DNA of 64,000 bases from Asanoa hainanensis (GCF_900188485.1 NZ_FZPH01000016.1:124001-188000), one strand, 5' to 3'. Shown: positions 1-7,758, counted from the first letter of the stretch. A program made the numbers and translations. Notes: a model not told the origin generated them from the sequence alone.

Positions 1-12
1 ACGTTGTGAGAT

Positions 13-1170
13 ATGGGAAGGGTGGTCAAGCGGGCGTTCCGCTACCGCTTCTATCCCAGCGACGCGCAAGCGGCCGAGCTGGCTCGGACGTTTGGGTGCG
101 TGCGCAAGGTTTACAACCTCGCTCTCGCTGCCCGAACCGAGGCGTGGACGGTCCGACAGGAACGCGTCAGCTACAACGCCACCTCGGCGTGGCTTACCGG
201 TTGGAAGAAGAACGACGAACTCGCGTACCTCAACGAGGTTTCGTCCGTCCCCCTCCAGCAGGCGTTGCGGCACTTGCAGGCGGCGTTCGTCAGCTTCTGG
301 TCCAAACGCGCCAGGTACCCGACGTTCAAGTCCAAACGCACGTCGCGTCGGTCCGCCGAATACACCCCCAGCGCGTTCCGCTACCGCAACGGCCAACTCA
401 CCCTCGCGAAGATGTTCGAACCACTCGCGATCGTGTGGTCGCGTCCGCTGCCGGTAGGCGCGTCGCCGTCGACCGTGACGGTGTCGCAGGATGCGGCAGG
501 CCGCTGGTTCGTCTCGCTGCGCTGCGAGGACGTGATCCCGGAGACCACCGTCACCGGGGCCGTCGGTATCGACGCCGGGCTCGACAGTCTGCTGGTCCTC
601 TCCACTGGGGAGAAGGTCACCAACCCGCGCCACGAGCGCCACGACCGCGAGGCCTTGGTGCGAGCGCAGCGAAACCTCTCGCGTAAAGCAAAGGGTTCCA
701 ACAATAGGGCGAAGGCACGGTTGAAGGTCGCCCGCGTCCACGTCCGGATCGCCGACCGACGCCGCGACCAACTGCACAAACTGACGACTCGACTCGTGCG
801 CGAAAACCAAACGCTCGTGATCGAGGACCTGACCGTCCGCAACCTGGTCAAGAACCGGCGCCTTGCCCGGGCCATCAGCGACGCCGCATGGCGGCAGTTT
901 CGGACCATGCTGGAATACAAATCCAACTGGCACGACCGAAACCTGATCATCGTTGATCGGTTCCCGTCGTCGAAGCTGTGCTCCGCTTGCGGCGCGCTCG
1001 TGGAAAAGATGCCTCCGCATGTGCGGGAATGGATCTGCCGGTGCGGCACGCACCACGACCGGGATTTGAACGCAGCACGCAGCATTTTGGCGGAGGGGCT
1101 CTCCGTGGCCGCCTGTGGAGCTGGCGTAAGACCTCACGGGCGCACGCCCGCACGAGGCAGCCGGTGTTGA
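13..1170 (+). CDS. tnpB: TnpB, RNA-guided endonuclease of IS200/IS605 family
   Basis: 385 aa, full length for TnpB. The RuvC-like active site is complete: Asp187 in GIDAGLDS, Glu271 in LVIEDLTV and Asp351 in HDRDLNAARSI. Between the second and third motifs is a zinc ribbon with CSAC (Cys323, Cys326) and a shortened CRC pair (Cys342, Cys344) in place of the common CxxC. The N-terminal helix-turn-helix/OrfB_IS605 domain (RAFRYRFYPS...) is intact. TnpB proteins are programmable nucleases guided by an omegaRNA made from the element's 3' end; family knowledge, not shown here. No tnpA is visible, although only 12 bp of upstream sequence are in the window, so this may be a TnpB-only element. The 3' end runs into a typical right-end structure. 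Confidence 0.93.
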   Translation: MGRVVKRAFRYRFYPSDAQAAELARTFGCVRKVYNLALAARTEAWTVRQERVSYNATSAWLTGWKKNDELAYLNEVSSVPLQQALRHLQAAFVSFWSKRARYPTFKSKRTSRRSAEYTPSAFRYRNGQLTLAKMFEPLAIVWSRPLPVGASPSTVTVSQDAAGRWFVSLRCEDVIPETTVTGAVGIDAGLDSLLVLSTGEKVTNPRHERHDREALVRAQRNLSRKAKGSNNRAKARLKVARVHVRIADRRRDQLHKLTTRLVRENQTLVIEDLTVRNLVKNRRLARAISDAAWRQFRTMLEYKSNWHDRNLIIVDRFPSSKLCSACGALVEKMPPHVREWICRCGTHHDRDLNAARSILAEGLSVAACGAGVRPHGRTPARGSRC

Positions 1171-1232
1171 AGCAGGAAAACCCAAGGGCGACCGAGGGAA
1201 TCCCTGCCCTTCGGGGTGGTGGAGGAAGTCAA
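1040..1232 (+). ncRNA. Probable omegaRNA scaffold and right end of the tnpB element
   Basis: After the tnpB stop comes the motif set usual for IS605-type right ends: GAAGCAGGAAAACCC, then GGGAATCCCTGCCC, a TTCG loop, a GGGTGGTGG return strand (with G-U wobbles) and the terminal GAGGAAGTCAA ending at 1232. omegaRNAs of TnpB cover the tnpB 3' coding end plus this structure; the 5' boundary given is a guess. The natural guide would be the flank starting at 1233 (GGGCGGACC...). Confidence 0.6.
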
Positions 1233-1401
1233 GGGCGGACCTTTCGAGGCACACAGCCTTGTACGTGGAGACGGACGGGGGTACGCGGATGTGCGGCGGG
1301 TGGTGGGTGGTCCCGCCGATGGGCCTCGAGGTGGCAAAAGCTTAGGAAACTTTACTATTGAAGTCAATGGATGTTCTGTTGCGTTGACTAGGCTGTCGTC
1401 C

Positions 1402-2388
1402 ATGCTGGCTGCCGTGTATCGCGACCATGGGCCCGCCGCCGAGGTGCTGCGGATCGAGGAGCTCGACACCCCGAGTCCCGGGCCGGGCGAGGTGCGGGTG
1501 CGCGTCGCCTACTCGGGCGTCAACCCGACCGACTGGAAGACCCGCTCGGGCACCGTGGCCCAGCCGCGCGCGTCGCACCTCCAGGTGCCCAACCAGGACG
1601 GCTCGGGGGTCGTCGACGAGGTCGGCCCGGGCGTCGACCCGGCGCGGATCGGCCAGCGGGTGTGGCTCTACATGGCCGCCTACAAGCGGGTTCACGGCAC
1701 CGCCGCGCAGTTCACCGTGATCCCGTCCGACCAGGCGATCCCGCTGCCCGACAACGCGTCGATGCGACTCGGTGCCAGCCTGGGCGTCCCGGCCGTGACC
1801 GCACACCGGTGCCTGTTCGCCGACGGCCCGCTCGACGGCCGCACCGTGCTGGTCGCCGGCGGTGCGGGCGCGGTCGGCCGGGCCGCGATCCAGTTGGCGC
1901 TGGCGGCCGGCGCGACCGTGATCAGCACGGTGTCCAGCGAGGCCAAGGCCGACCTGGCGCGCGAGGCGGGCGCCCGGCACGTGGTCGACTACCGGTCGCC
2001 GGACGCGGCCGAGCAGATCCGGGCGATCGCACCCGAGGGCGTCGACCGGATCATCGAGGTCGCCCCGGCCAGCAACCTGGCCCTCGACCTCGCCGTGGTC
2101 GCCCCGAACGCGATGATCGTCTGCTACGCGGCCGAGCCGCAGCCGCCGCAGATCGTGGTCCGCGAGCTGATGAACCGCAACCTGGTCCTGCGCTTCGTGC
2201 TGCTCTACACGATGCCGGACGAGGCGTTCCAGCAGGCGGCCGCGGACATCACCGCCGCGCTCACCGCCGGCCTGCTCACTCCCCCACCGATCACGGTCTT
2301 CCCGCTGTCGGAAACGGCGGCAGCCCACGACGCGGTCCAGGCCGGCGCGGTCGGAAAGGTCCTGATCGAGGTCGACCCATCGCTTTAA
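1402..2388 (+). CDS. Zinc-independent quinone oxidoreductase (MDR superfamily)
   Basis: 328 aa medium-chain dehydrogenase/reductase of the zeta-crystallin/quinone reductase group. It has a GroES-like N-terminal half (EVLRIEELDTPSPGPGEVRV, YSGVNPTDWKTR) and a Rossmann half with the nucleotide loop VAGGAGAVGRAAIQLA. No zinc-binding cysteine cluster is present, as expected for NADPH:quinone reductases. The frame is open back to 1216, but homology to the family begins at MLAAVYRDHG, so the ATG at 1402 is chosen. No Shine-Dalgarno is visible; a TAGGCT box ends 7 nt before the ATG, consistent with leaderless expression. The next gene starts 9 nt after the stop, its AAGGTGG ribosome site overlapping this TAA, so the two are probably co-transcribed. 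Confidence 0.88.
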   Translation: MLAAVYRDHGPAAEVLRIEELDTPSPGPGEVRVRVAYSGVNPTDWKTRSGTVAQPRASHLQVPNQDGSGVVDEVGPGVDPARIGQRVWLYMAAYKRVHGTAAQFTVIPSDQAIPLPDNASMRLGASLGVPAVTAHRCLFADGPLDGRTVLVAGGAGAVGRAAIQLALAAGATVISTVSSEAKADLAREAGARHVVDYRSPDAAEQIRAIAPEGVDRIIEVAPASNLALDLAVVAPNAMIVCYAAEPQPPQIVVRELMNRNLVLRFVLLYTMPDEAFQQAAADITAALTAGLLTPPPITVFPLSETAAAHDAVQAGAVGKVLIEVDPSL

Positions 2389-2397
2389 GGTGGTGCT

Positions 2398-3600
2398 GTG
2401 GCGTCTGAAAAGCTGGAGGTCGCCGGGCGCGAGGTGACGATCACCAACCCCGACCGGGTGGTGTTCCCCGCGGCCGGCCACACGAAGCTCGACCTGGTCC
2501 GCTACTACCTGACCGTGGCCGAGGGCGCGTTGCGTGGCGTCGGCGGGCGGCCGATGGTGCTCAAGCGCTTCGTCAAAGGCCTCGCCGAAGAGGCGATCTG
2601 GCAGAAGCGGGCGCCCACCAAGCGGCCGGACTGGATCGAGGTCGCCGAGCTCCACTACCGGTCCGGCACGTCGGCGGCCGAGACCGTGGTCCGCGACGCC
2701 GCCGCGCTGGCGTGGGTGGTCAACCTCGGCTGCATCGACCTCAACCCCCATCCGGTGCGCGCCGAGGACCTCGACCACCCCGACGAGCTGCGCGTCGACC
2801 TCGACCCGATGCCCGGCGTCGAGTGGGGGCAGATCGTCGACGTGGCCCTGGTCGCCCGCGAGGTGCTGGAGGAGCACGGCCTGACCGCCTGGCCGAAGAC
2901 GTCGGGCTCGCGGGGCTTCCACATCTACGCGCGGATCGACCCGCACTGGAGCTACCGCGACGTGCGCCTGGCCGCCGAGACGGTGGCCCGCGAGGTCGAG
3001 CTCCGGGTGCCCGACCTGGCCACCGCACGCTGGTGGAAGGAGGAGCGGGAAGGCGTCTTCGTCGACTTCAACCAGAACGCCAAGGACAGAACGGTGGCCT
3101 CGGCTTATTCGGTGCGCCCCCGCCCTGATGCACGCGTCTCGACGCCACTCGACTGGTCCGAGGTCCCGGACTGCCGGCCCGCCGACTTCACGCTGACGAC
3201 CGTGCTGGATCGGTGGGCGGAGCGCGGCGATCCGTGGACCGGCATCGAGGACGCCCGCGGGTCGCTGGAGCCGCTGCTCGACCTGGCGCGGCGGCTCGGG
3301 CCGGCCGAGAAGCCACCCAAGGGCGAGGGGCGTCGACTGCAGACCAGGCCGTTGATCGAGATCGCCCGCTCGAAGACCAAGGACGAGTCACTGGCCGCGC
3401 TGGACCGGTGGAAGGCCCGGCACGCGGCGATCGTCGGCTACCTCGAGCCGGCCGACGTGCTCGTCGACGGGATGCGGGGGCGCAGCTCGATCTGGTACCG
3501 CATCCGCGTCAACCTCCAACACATCCCCGAGGAGATGCGACCGGAGCAAGAGCCATTGGAAATCGACTACAACCCGTGGACCCCAGGATCAGGATCATAA
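2398..3600 (+). CDS. LigD-type polymerase/primase domain protein (NHEJ)
   Basis: 400 aa, a stand-alone archaeo-eukaryotic primase-like polymerase as found in LigD. The expected motifs are in order: RVDLDP with the metal-binding Asp134/Asp136, KTSGSRGFHIY (167-177), and FVDFNQNAKDRTVASAYS (from 221) with the third Asp223. The family fills and extends ends during bacterial non-homologous end joining with Ku and a ligase. About 110 residues follow the usual ~290-residue core; they are charged and of unclear role. No ligase, nuclease domain or Ku gene lies in the window. GTG start, ribosome site AAGGTGG overlapping the upstream stop codon, so translation is probably coupled to the oxidoreductase gene. 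Confidence 0.9.
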   Translation: MASEKLEVAGREVTITNPDRVVFPAAGHTKLDLVRYYLTVAEGALRGVGGRPMVLKRFVKGLAEEAIWQKRAPTKRPDWIEVAELHYRSGTSAAETVVRDAAALAWVVNLGCIDLNPHPVRAEDLDHPDELRVDLDPMPGVEWGQIVDVALVAREVLEEHGLTAWPKTSGSRGFHIYARIDPHWSYRDVRLAAETVAREVELRVPDLATARWWKEEREGVFVDFNQNAKDRTVASAYSVRPRPDARVSTPLDWSEVPDCRPADFTLTTVLDRWAERGDPWTGIEDARGSLEPLLDLARRLGPAEKPPKGEGRRLQTRPLIEIARSKTKDESLAALDRWKARHAAIVGYLEPADVLVDGMRGRSSIWYRIRVNLQHIPEEMRPEQEPLEIDYNPWTPGSGS

Positions 3601-3604
3601 ATTC

Positions 3605-3687
3605 TGACTCGGGTCCGCGGTGGGCGCGACCGTTGCCCCGCCAGAGACCGCTCCGCTTCGCTCCGCTGCCAGGTCCGCGGTTGGTCA
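3605..3687. repeat. Intergenic repeat, copy A
   Basis: An ~83-bp copy of an element also present at 22702-22791 and 27502-27593. Conserved core: ACTCGGGTCCGCGG at one end, GACCGTTG, CGCCAGAGA, CGCTCCGCTTCGCTCCGC (a direct octamer repeat) and TGCCAGGTCCGCGG at the other end. It fills the gap between two convergent genes and its last bases form the stop codon of the peptidase E gene. Confidence 0.85.
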
Positions 3688-4347
3688 GTCGAACTGCTTC
3701 CAGTGGCCCTCCGAGATGACCTCGACCTTGCCGTCGACCACCTTGAGGGCGCTCTGGTCATCGAGGGCGTAGGACGGGTGGCCGATGCTGGCCGCCCAGC
3801 GCTCCGCTTCGGACAGGGCGTTGGACGGCCACTCGTCCAGGTGCGGGAAGATCGAGAAGTCGACGACTCCCAGGGTGTTGTCGTTGCCCGTCGGGGACTT
3901 CCACTGGACGAAGTCCTCGCCGATGCGGGGCGTCAGGACCATGCTGCCGGCGCTCAGGCCTACCCAGACCTTGTCGTCGAGTGACGGGATGAGGTCCGCC
4001 AGGCCTGACTCGCGTAGCCAGTGGGACAGGTAGAGCGCGTCGCCGCCGTTGACCAGCAGGACGTCGGCGTTCTGGACCCAGGAGACCCAGCGCTCCTTGT
4101 CGAGGCTCGGCAGCGCCGTCAGCTCCAGGACGCCGACGGACTTCCAGCCGAGCTCCGTCATGGGGCATTGGGGTTCCTGTCCACTCACGAACGACCACGC
4201 CCGGACCGGGCCCGCCATCGGGTGGCCGTAGCTCGCGGTGGGAATGCAGAGCGCATCGGACTCGGCGATCGGCTTGTCGAGCAGGTCGACCAGGGCGGTG
4301 TGGATGCTCGGGTTCTTGACGCCGGCGGACGTGAGTAGCAGCTTCAT
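3685..4347 (-). CDS. Peptidase E-like protein (family S51)
   Basis: 220 aa, the normal length of dipeptidase E (class-I glutamine amidotransferase-like fold). The nucleophile elbow is GLSAGSM (Ser132), preceded by LLVNGGDALYL; FPHLDEW carries the likely catalytic histidine. The family cleaves Asp-X dipeptides in the cytoplasm, though many S51-like proteins have other or unknown substrates, so the substrate is not assigned. It is transcribed away from the HxlR regulator gene; the shared 72-bp gap has two ACTGGTTGCG repeats, suggesting control by that regulator. Its stop codon lies inside an intergenic repeat. Confidence 0.85.
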   Translation of the reverse strand: MKLLLTSAGVKNPSIHTALVDLLDKPIAESDALCIPTASYGHPMAGPVRAWSFVSGQEPQCPMTELGWKSVGVLELTALPSLDKERWVSWVQNADVLLVNGGDALYLSHWLRESGLADLIPSLDDKVWVGLSAGSMVLTPRIGEDFVQWKSPTGNDNTLGVVDFSIFPHLDEWPSNALSEAERWAASIGHPSYALDDQSALKVVDGKVEVISEGHWKQFD

Positions 4348-4360
4348 CGATGCCCCCGAA

Positions 4361-4401
4361 ACTGGTTGCGGATTGAAAGCAAGCTAACACGACTGGTTGC
4401 G
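4361..4401. promoter_or_regulatory. Direct-repeat operator in the peptidase E / HxlR divergent promoter
   Basis: ACTGGTTGCG occurs twice in the same orientation, at 4361-4370 and 4392-4401, 31 bp (about three helical turns) apart. The first copy also begins an interrupted inverted repeat TTGC-N9-GCAA. A TACCAT box (4405-4410) ends 9 nt before the regulator ATG, so a protein bound to the second copy would sit over that promoter. Confidence 0.6.
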
Positions 4402-4419
4402 AAGTACCATCGGACAACA

Positions 4420-4965
4420 ATGACTAACGACACCATGACTGAGGAACGTGGACCGGCGCACCGGTCGGGATGCCCGATCAACCTGTCGGTCGAGGTGCTC
4501 GGCGACCGGTGGTCGCTGGTCGTGCTGCGCGACGTGATGTTCGGCGACCGGCACTACTTCCGCGAGCTGCTGACCCAGTCGCAGGAGGGGATCGCGTCCA
4601 ACATCCTCGCCGACCGCTTGCGGCGCCTCGTCGCCAACGGGCTGCTGTGGCGGGCCGGCGACGACAGCCACCGGCAGAAGATCCGCTACAGCCTCACCGA
4701 GGCCGGCGTGCAGCTCGTGCCGGTGATGGCGGCGCTCGGCTCTTGGGGCCGCCGGCACCTGCCCGCCAGCCACGAGCTCTCGGTGCGCGCCGAGCTGCTC
4801 GAACGCGGCGGCCCCGAGCTGTGGGACCGGTTCATGGACGAGCTGCGCGAGCAACACCTCGGCATCGCCCGGCCGCCGGGCACGCCGTCGGTGTTCGCCG
4901 AGCTCCAGGCGGCGTACGAGGCCGCGGTCAACGCCGCTTCGCCAGCGACTCCAGATAGGCGCTGA
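4420..4965 (+). CDS. HxlR-family winged-helix regulator
   Basis: 181 aa. The HxlR signature is clear: CPINLSVEVLGDRWSLVVLR near residue 20, then FRELL, SNILADRLRRLVANGLL (recognition and wing region) and RYSLTEAG. HxlR proteins are dimeric repressors or activators that often respond to electrophiles or oxidants through the N-terminal cysteine (one is present in RSGCPINL). An in-frame ATG upstream (4366) would place the start within the putative operator, so 4420 is preferred; an ATG at 4435 is also possible. No Shine-Dalgarno; leaderless pattern. The last 38 bp overlap the convergent crotonase gene. Confidence 0.9.
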   Translation: MTNDTMTEERGPAHRSGCPINLSVEVLGDRWSLVVLRDVMFGDRHYFRELLTQSQEGIASNILADRLRRLVANGLLWRAGDDSHRQKIRYSLTEAGVQLVPVMAALGSWGRRHLPASHELSVRAELLERGGPELWDRFMDELREQHLGIARPPGTPSVFAELQAAYEAAVNAASPATPDRR

Positions 4966-5662
4966 TCGCGGCGCGGACCGCGGGGCTGTTCCACACCTCG
5001 ATCACCTCGTCGGTGGAGCCGCCGGCCATCAACCGGCTCGCGTCGGCGCGCAGCGCGGCCTTGGTCATCGCGAAGCTGACCGCCGGAATGGCCGCGAACG
5101 CCTCCGCCCGGGCCAGCGCCGCGTCGAGCAACCCCTCCGGCGCCACCACCTCGTCGACCAGGCCGATCGCGAGCGCCTCGTCGGGCCGCAGGGTCCGCCC
5201 GGTGTTGACGAGCGCCGCCGTGCGCGGACCGACCACGTAGCGGATCGCCTCCAGCGCGGTCGCCGGGAACGGCACCCCGACGAGCAGCTCGGTCACGCCG
5301 ATCGTGCCGGCGGACATGAACCGGTAGTCGCAGCCCGCGGCGATCACACACCCGCCGGCGATCGCGTGGCCGTTGACGGCGGCCACCACCGGGCGCGGGT
5401 GGTCGAACACCGCGCGGAAGGCACCGCCGAGGGCGAGCAGGAACTCCCGGGTGTACGTCTCGCCGCCCTCGTACAACCGCTTGAGGTCGACGCCGGCGGA
5501 GAACGCCCGCCCGGCGCCGGTGAGCACGACCGCGGGCGCGTCGACCAGGCCCGCGAGCGTCGACGTGAACTCCCGCAACGTGTCGAGGTCCAACACGTTG
5601 ACAGGACCGTTCTCGAACCGGACAACCGAAACCGCACCGCGTTGCTCGACGCCGATCATCAC
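4928..5662 (-). CDS. Enoyl-CoA hydratase/isomerase (crotonase) family protein
   Basis: 244 aa, slightly shorter than typical 255-265 aa crotonases. The acyl-CoA/oxyanion-hole segments are present: AFSAGVDLKRL and NGHAIAGGCVIAAGCDYR. The classical hydratase glutamate positions in the GITELLVGVPFP region are partly kept (one Glu in VTELL), so hydratase versus isomerase cannot be decided. Cytoplasmic fatty- or aromatic-acyl-CoA metabolism is the family role. The start may be GTG 5662 or ATG 5659. No acyl-CoA ligase or dehydrogenase is next to it. The 3' end overlaps the HxlR gene tail to tail by 38 bp. Confidence 0.88.
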   Translation of the reverse strand: MMIGVEQRGAVSVVRFENGPVNVLDLDTLREFTSTLAGLVDAPAVVLTGAGRAFSAGVDLKRLYEGGETYTREFLLALGGAFRAVFDHPRPVVAAVNGHAIAGGCVIAAGCDYRFMSAGTIGVTELLVGVPFPATALEAIRYVVGPRTAALVNTGRTLRPDEALAIGLVDEVVAPEGLLDAALARAEAFAAIPAVSFAMTKAALRADASRLMAGGSTDEVIEVWNSPAVRAAISAYLESLAKRR

Positions 5663-5710
5663 AGGATCATCCCACGCGACCGGGTCCGGCGTCCGGCCCG
5701 CGAAGGACGG

Positions 5711-6763
5711 TCAGCTGGTGCCGCGCGGCACCGACTGGCGTGCCGCGAGCGCGGCACCGCGCGCGCCCGCCATGTCGAGGTCCGGGACGAGGGCGAACGT
5801 CGCCACCTGGCGCTGCTCGTCGCGCAGGTTGGTGTTCTTCTCGACCTGCTGCAGGAACCACTGCCCGAACGCCGCCGAGGCCTGCACGACGCCACCGCCG
5901 ACGAAGTAGGCGTCCGGGTCGGTGAAGTTGGCGGCGATGGTGAACAGCCGGCCGATCGCCGCGGCCTGCTGCTCGAAGATCTTCACAGCCAGCGGGTCAC
6001 CCGCCTCGCCCAGCCCGCGCACCAGCTTGGCGGCGGTGGCCACCGAGGCCTCCCCCGCGAGCGGGTGCTCGGGGTGCATGGCCAGCCAGTACGGCAGCAG
6101 GTTGCGCTCGATCCCGGTCAGCGAGGCGACGCTCTCCGCGTCGCCGAAGAAGCCGCAGTTGCAGCCTGGGACCGGCTGGTCGCCGTCGAGCAGGCCCTGC
6201 ATCGGGATGTGCACGTGCCCGAGCTCGCCGGCCATGCCCGCCGCGCCGGAGACGATCCGCCCGGACTCGATGACGCCGCCGCCGAGCCCGGTGCCGACGA
6301 TCGCCGACACCGACGATCGCGTGCTGCCGAGGAGTCCGAAGTGGACGTGGTGGGCGTACAGCGCGGCCGCGTTGCCGTCGTTGTTGTAGACGACCGGCAG
6401 CCCGAGCTTGTCCTCCAGCGCGCCCCGGACGTCGTACCCCCGCCAGGCCGGGTCGACGAAGTTGGTCGAGCCCTTGGTCGAGATCACGCCGGTGGCGCTG
6501 GCCGGGCCGGGGGTGTCCAGGCCGACGGAGCGCACCGCGGCCCGGGGCACACCGGTCTGGGTCAGCACGTTGTCGAACGCCTCGGCCAACGCCTCGACGG
6601 CGACGACCGGACCTTCCTTGACCCGGCTCGGGCTCTCCAGCAGCCCTTCCACCAGGAACTCGCCGGCCGAGTCGAGCACCGTCGCGTTGTTGGCATTGCC
6701 GCCGTTGTCGAGGCCGACCACCACCCAGCGATCACCCTCGAGCGCCCGCACGCTGTCGTTCAT
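5711..6763 (-). CDS. ROK-family sugar kinase
   Basis: 350 aa. ROK features: N-terminal phosphate loop (VVGLDNGGNANNATV, a variant of DxGGT), catalytic Asp129 in NNDGNAAALYAH, IVGTGLGGGVI, and the zinc-site helix GELGHVHIP with His183. The hallmark CxCGxxGCxE appears as CNCGFFGDAE (Cys201, Cys203), with Asp208 where the third zinc cysteine is expected. ROK kinases phosphorylate glucose, N-acetylglucosamine, mannose or allose; the substrate is not clear here, and the altered phosphate loop and zinc site argue for caution. Minus-strand neighbours on both sides are separated by short gaps, so an operon with arfB and the crotonase gene is possible. Confidence 0.85.
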   Translation of the reverse strand: MNDSVRALEGDRWVVVGLDNGGNANNATVLDSAGEFLVEGLLESPSRVKEGPVVAVEALAEAFDNVLTQTGVPRAAVRSVGLDTPGPASATGVISTKGSTNFVDPAWRGYDVRGALEDKLGLPVVYNNDGNAAALYAHHVHFGLLGSTRSSVSAIVGTGLGGGVIESGRIVSGAAGMAGELGHVHIPMQGLLDGDQPVPGCNCGFFGDAESVASLTGIERNLLPYWLAMHPEHPLAGEASVATAAKLVRGLGEAGDPLAVKIFEQQAAAIGRLFTIAANFTDPDAYFVGGGVVQASAAFGQWFLQQVEKNTNLRDEQRQVATFALVPDLDMAGARGAALAARQSVPRGTS

Positions 6764-6788
6764 GAACCGATCCTGTCACGCTCTCGCG

Positions 6789-7214
6789 TTAGCCGCCGTC
6801 GTCCGGACGCCGGAGGCGCTTGGTCTCGCCGCGCCGCTTCTTCGCCGCGATCCGGCGTTCCTTGGCTCCCCGCGACGGCTTGGTCGCGCGCCGTGGTGGG
6901 GGCGGCGGCTCGATCGCGCGCGCGACCAGGACGGCCAGCCGTTCCAGGGCGGCCTCGCGGTTGCGGAGCTGGGCACGGTGCTCGGAGGCGGCGATGGTGA
7001 GCACGCCGTCGACCAGCCGGTTGCCCAGCCGTTCCAGGGCCCGCTCCTTGAGCACCGGGCCGAGAGCGGTGGTGGACGCGAGGTCCCAGGACAGCTCGAC
7101 CCGCGAGTCGGCGGTGTTGACCCCTTGCCCGCCGGGGCCGGAGGAGCGGGAGAAGCGCCAACGCAGCTCGGCATCGGGAATCTCCACGCCGGGTCTGATC
7201 GTCAGTGGCGCCAT
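6789..7214 (-). CDS. arfB: ArfB/YaeJ peptidyl-tRNA hydrolase, ribosome rescue
   Basis: 141 aa, the usual size. The release-factor-like catalytic GGQ (28-30) sits in SRSSGPGGQGVNTADSRVEL, and the C-terminal tail is basic (KPSRGAKERRIAAKKRRGETKRLRR), which in ArfB enters the empty mRNA channel of stalled ribosomes. Family knowledge: it hydrolyses the peptidyl-tRNA on non-stop ribosomes independently of tmRNA. It lies 25 bp upstream of the ROK gene on the same strand. The start lies 31 bp from a palindromic operator in the divergent gap to the marR gene, but whether that site affects arfB cannot be told. Confidence 0.93.
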   Translation of the reverse strand: MAPLTIRPGVEIPDAELRWRFSRSSGPGGQGVNTADSRVELSWDLASTTALGPVLKERALERLGNRLVDGVLTIAASEHRAQLRNREAALERLAVLVARAIEPPPPPRRATKPSRGAKERRIAAKKRRGETKRLRRPDDGG

Positions 7215-7244
7215 GCCGCCCAGGATAGGTCCCGAACAGGTTTG

Positions 7245-7266
7245 ACAGTACTTATATAAGTGCTGT
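7245..7266. promoter_or_regulatory. MarR operator overlapping a TTGACA box
   Basis: A 22-bp inverted repeat, ACAGTACTTAT followed by ATAAGTGCTGT, with only one mismatched pair (T/G at the fifth position from each end). A TTGACA hexamer (7242-7247) overlaps its left edge, and the marR GTG start lies 12 bp beyond its right edge, so binding would block that promoter. Length and symmetry fit MarR dimers. Confidence 0.8.
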
Positions 7267-7278
7267 TACATCTGGTCC

Positions 7279-7758
7279 GTGGACCTTCTCGACAGCAGTC
7301 ACTGGGGACCGGTCTGGGCGCTCCTGCACGGGATGGACCGGGAGATCGCGGCGCTCTACAGCGAGGCCGGCATCGGCGACGTGCGCACCCGGTTCGTCGG
7401 CCCGATCATCCAGCTCTCCCGGCACGAGCCGCTGACCATCCAGGAACTGGCCGGCCGGATCTCCGTCACCCACTCCGCGATGAGCCAGACCGTGGCCGCC
7501 ATGCGCCGGGCCGGGCTGGTCGACGACGCCTCCAACGTCGACGGGCGTACGCGGCGGATCCAGCTCTCCGACCGCGGCCGGGAGCTCGTGCCGTTCCTGG
7601 CGGCCGAGTGGCGGGCGACCGAGCGGACCGTCCGCGAGCTCGACGCCGAGGTCCCGTACGCGTTGACCGCCGTGGTCGAGGACCTCCGGCGGGCGCTGGA
7701 GCAGCGGTCGTTCCGGGACCGGCTGCGGGCCAACTTCTCGCTCGAGCAGCTCGAATGA
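7279..7758 (+). CDS. MarR-family transcriptional regulator
   Basis: 159 aa winged-helix protein: LTIQELAGRISVTHSAMSQTVAAMRRAGLV is helix-turn-helix, and DGRTRRIQLSDRGREL is the wing with its Asp-x-Arg. MarR proteins are ligand-released dimeric repressors, typically of a neighbouring exporter. The stop codon overlaps the ATG of the following MFS gene (ATGA), so the pair is one operon behind the 22-bp palindrome just upstream. GTG start, chosen because it is the first in the frame after the operator and there is no Shine-Dalgarno, suggesting a leaderless message. Confidence 0.92.
   Translation: MDLLDSSHWGPVWALLHGMDREIAALYSEAGIGDVRTRFVGPIIQLSRHEPLTIQELAGRISVTHSAMSQTVAAMRRAGLVDDASNVDGRTRRIQLSDRGRELVPFLAAEWRATERTVRELDAEVPYALTAVVEDLRRALEQRSFRDRLRANFSLEQLE

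Noticed and set aside
1216-1401. Upstream extension of the quinone oxidoreductase frame
   Set aside because: It would overlap the TnpB right end and has no homology to the enzyme family; ATG 1402 fits better.
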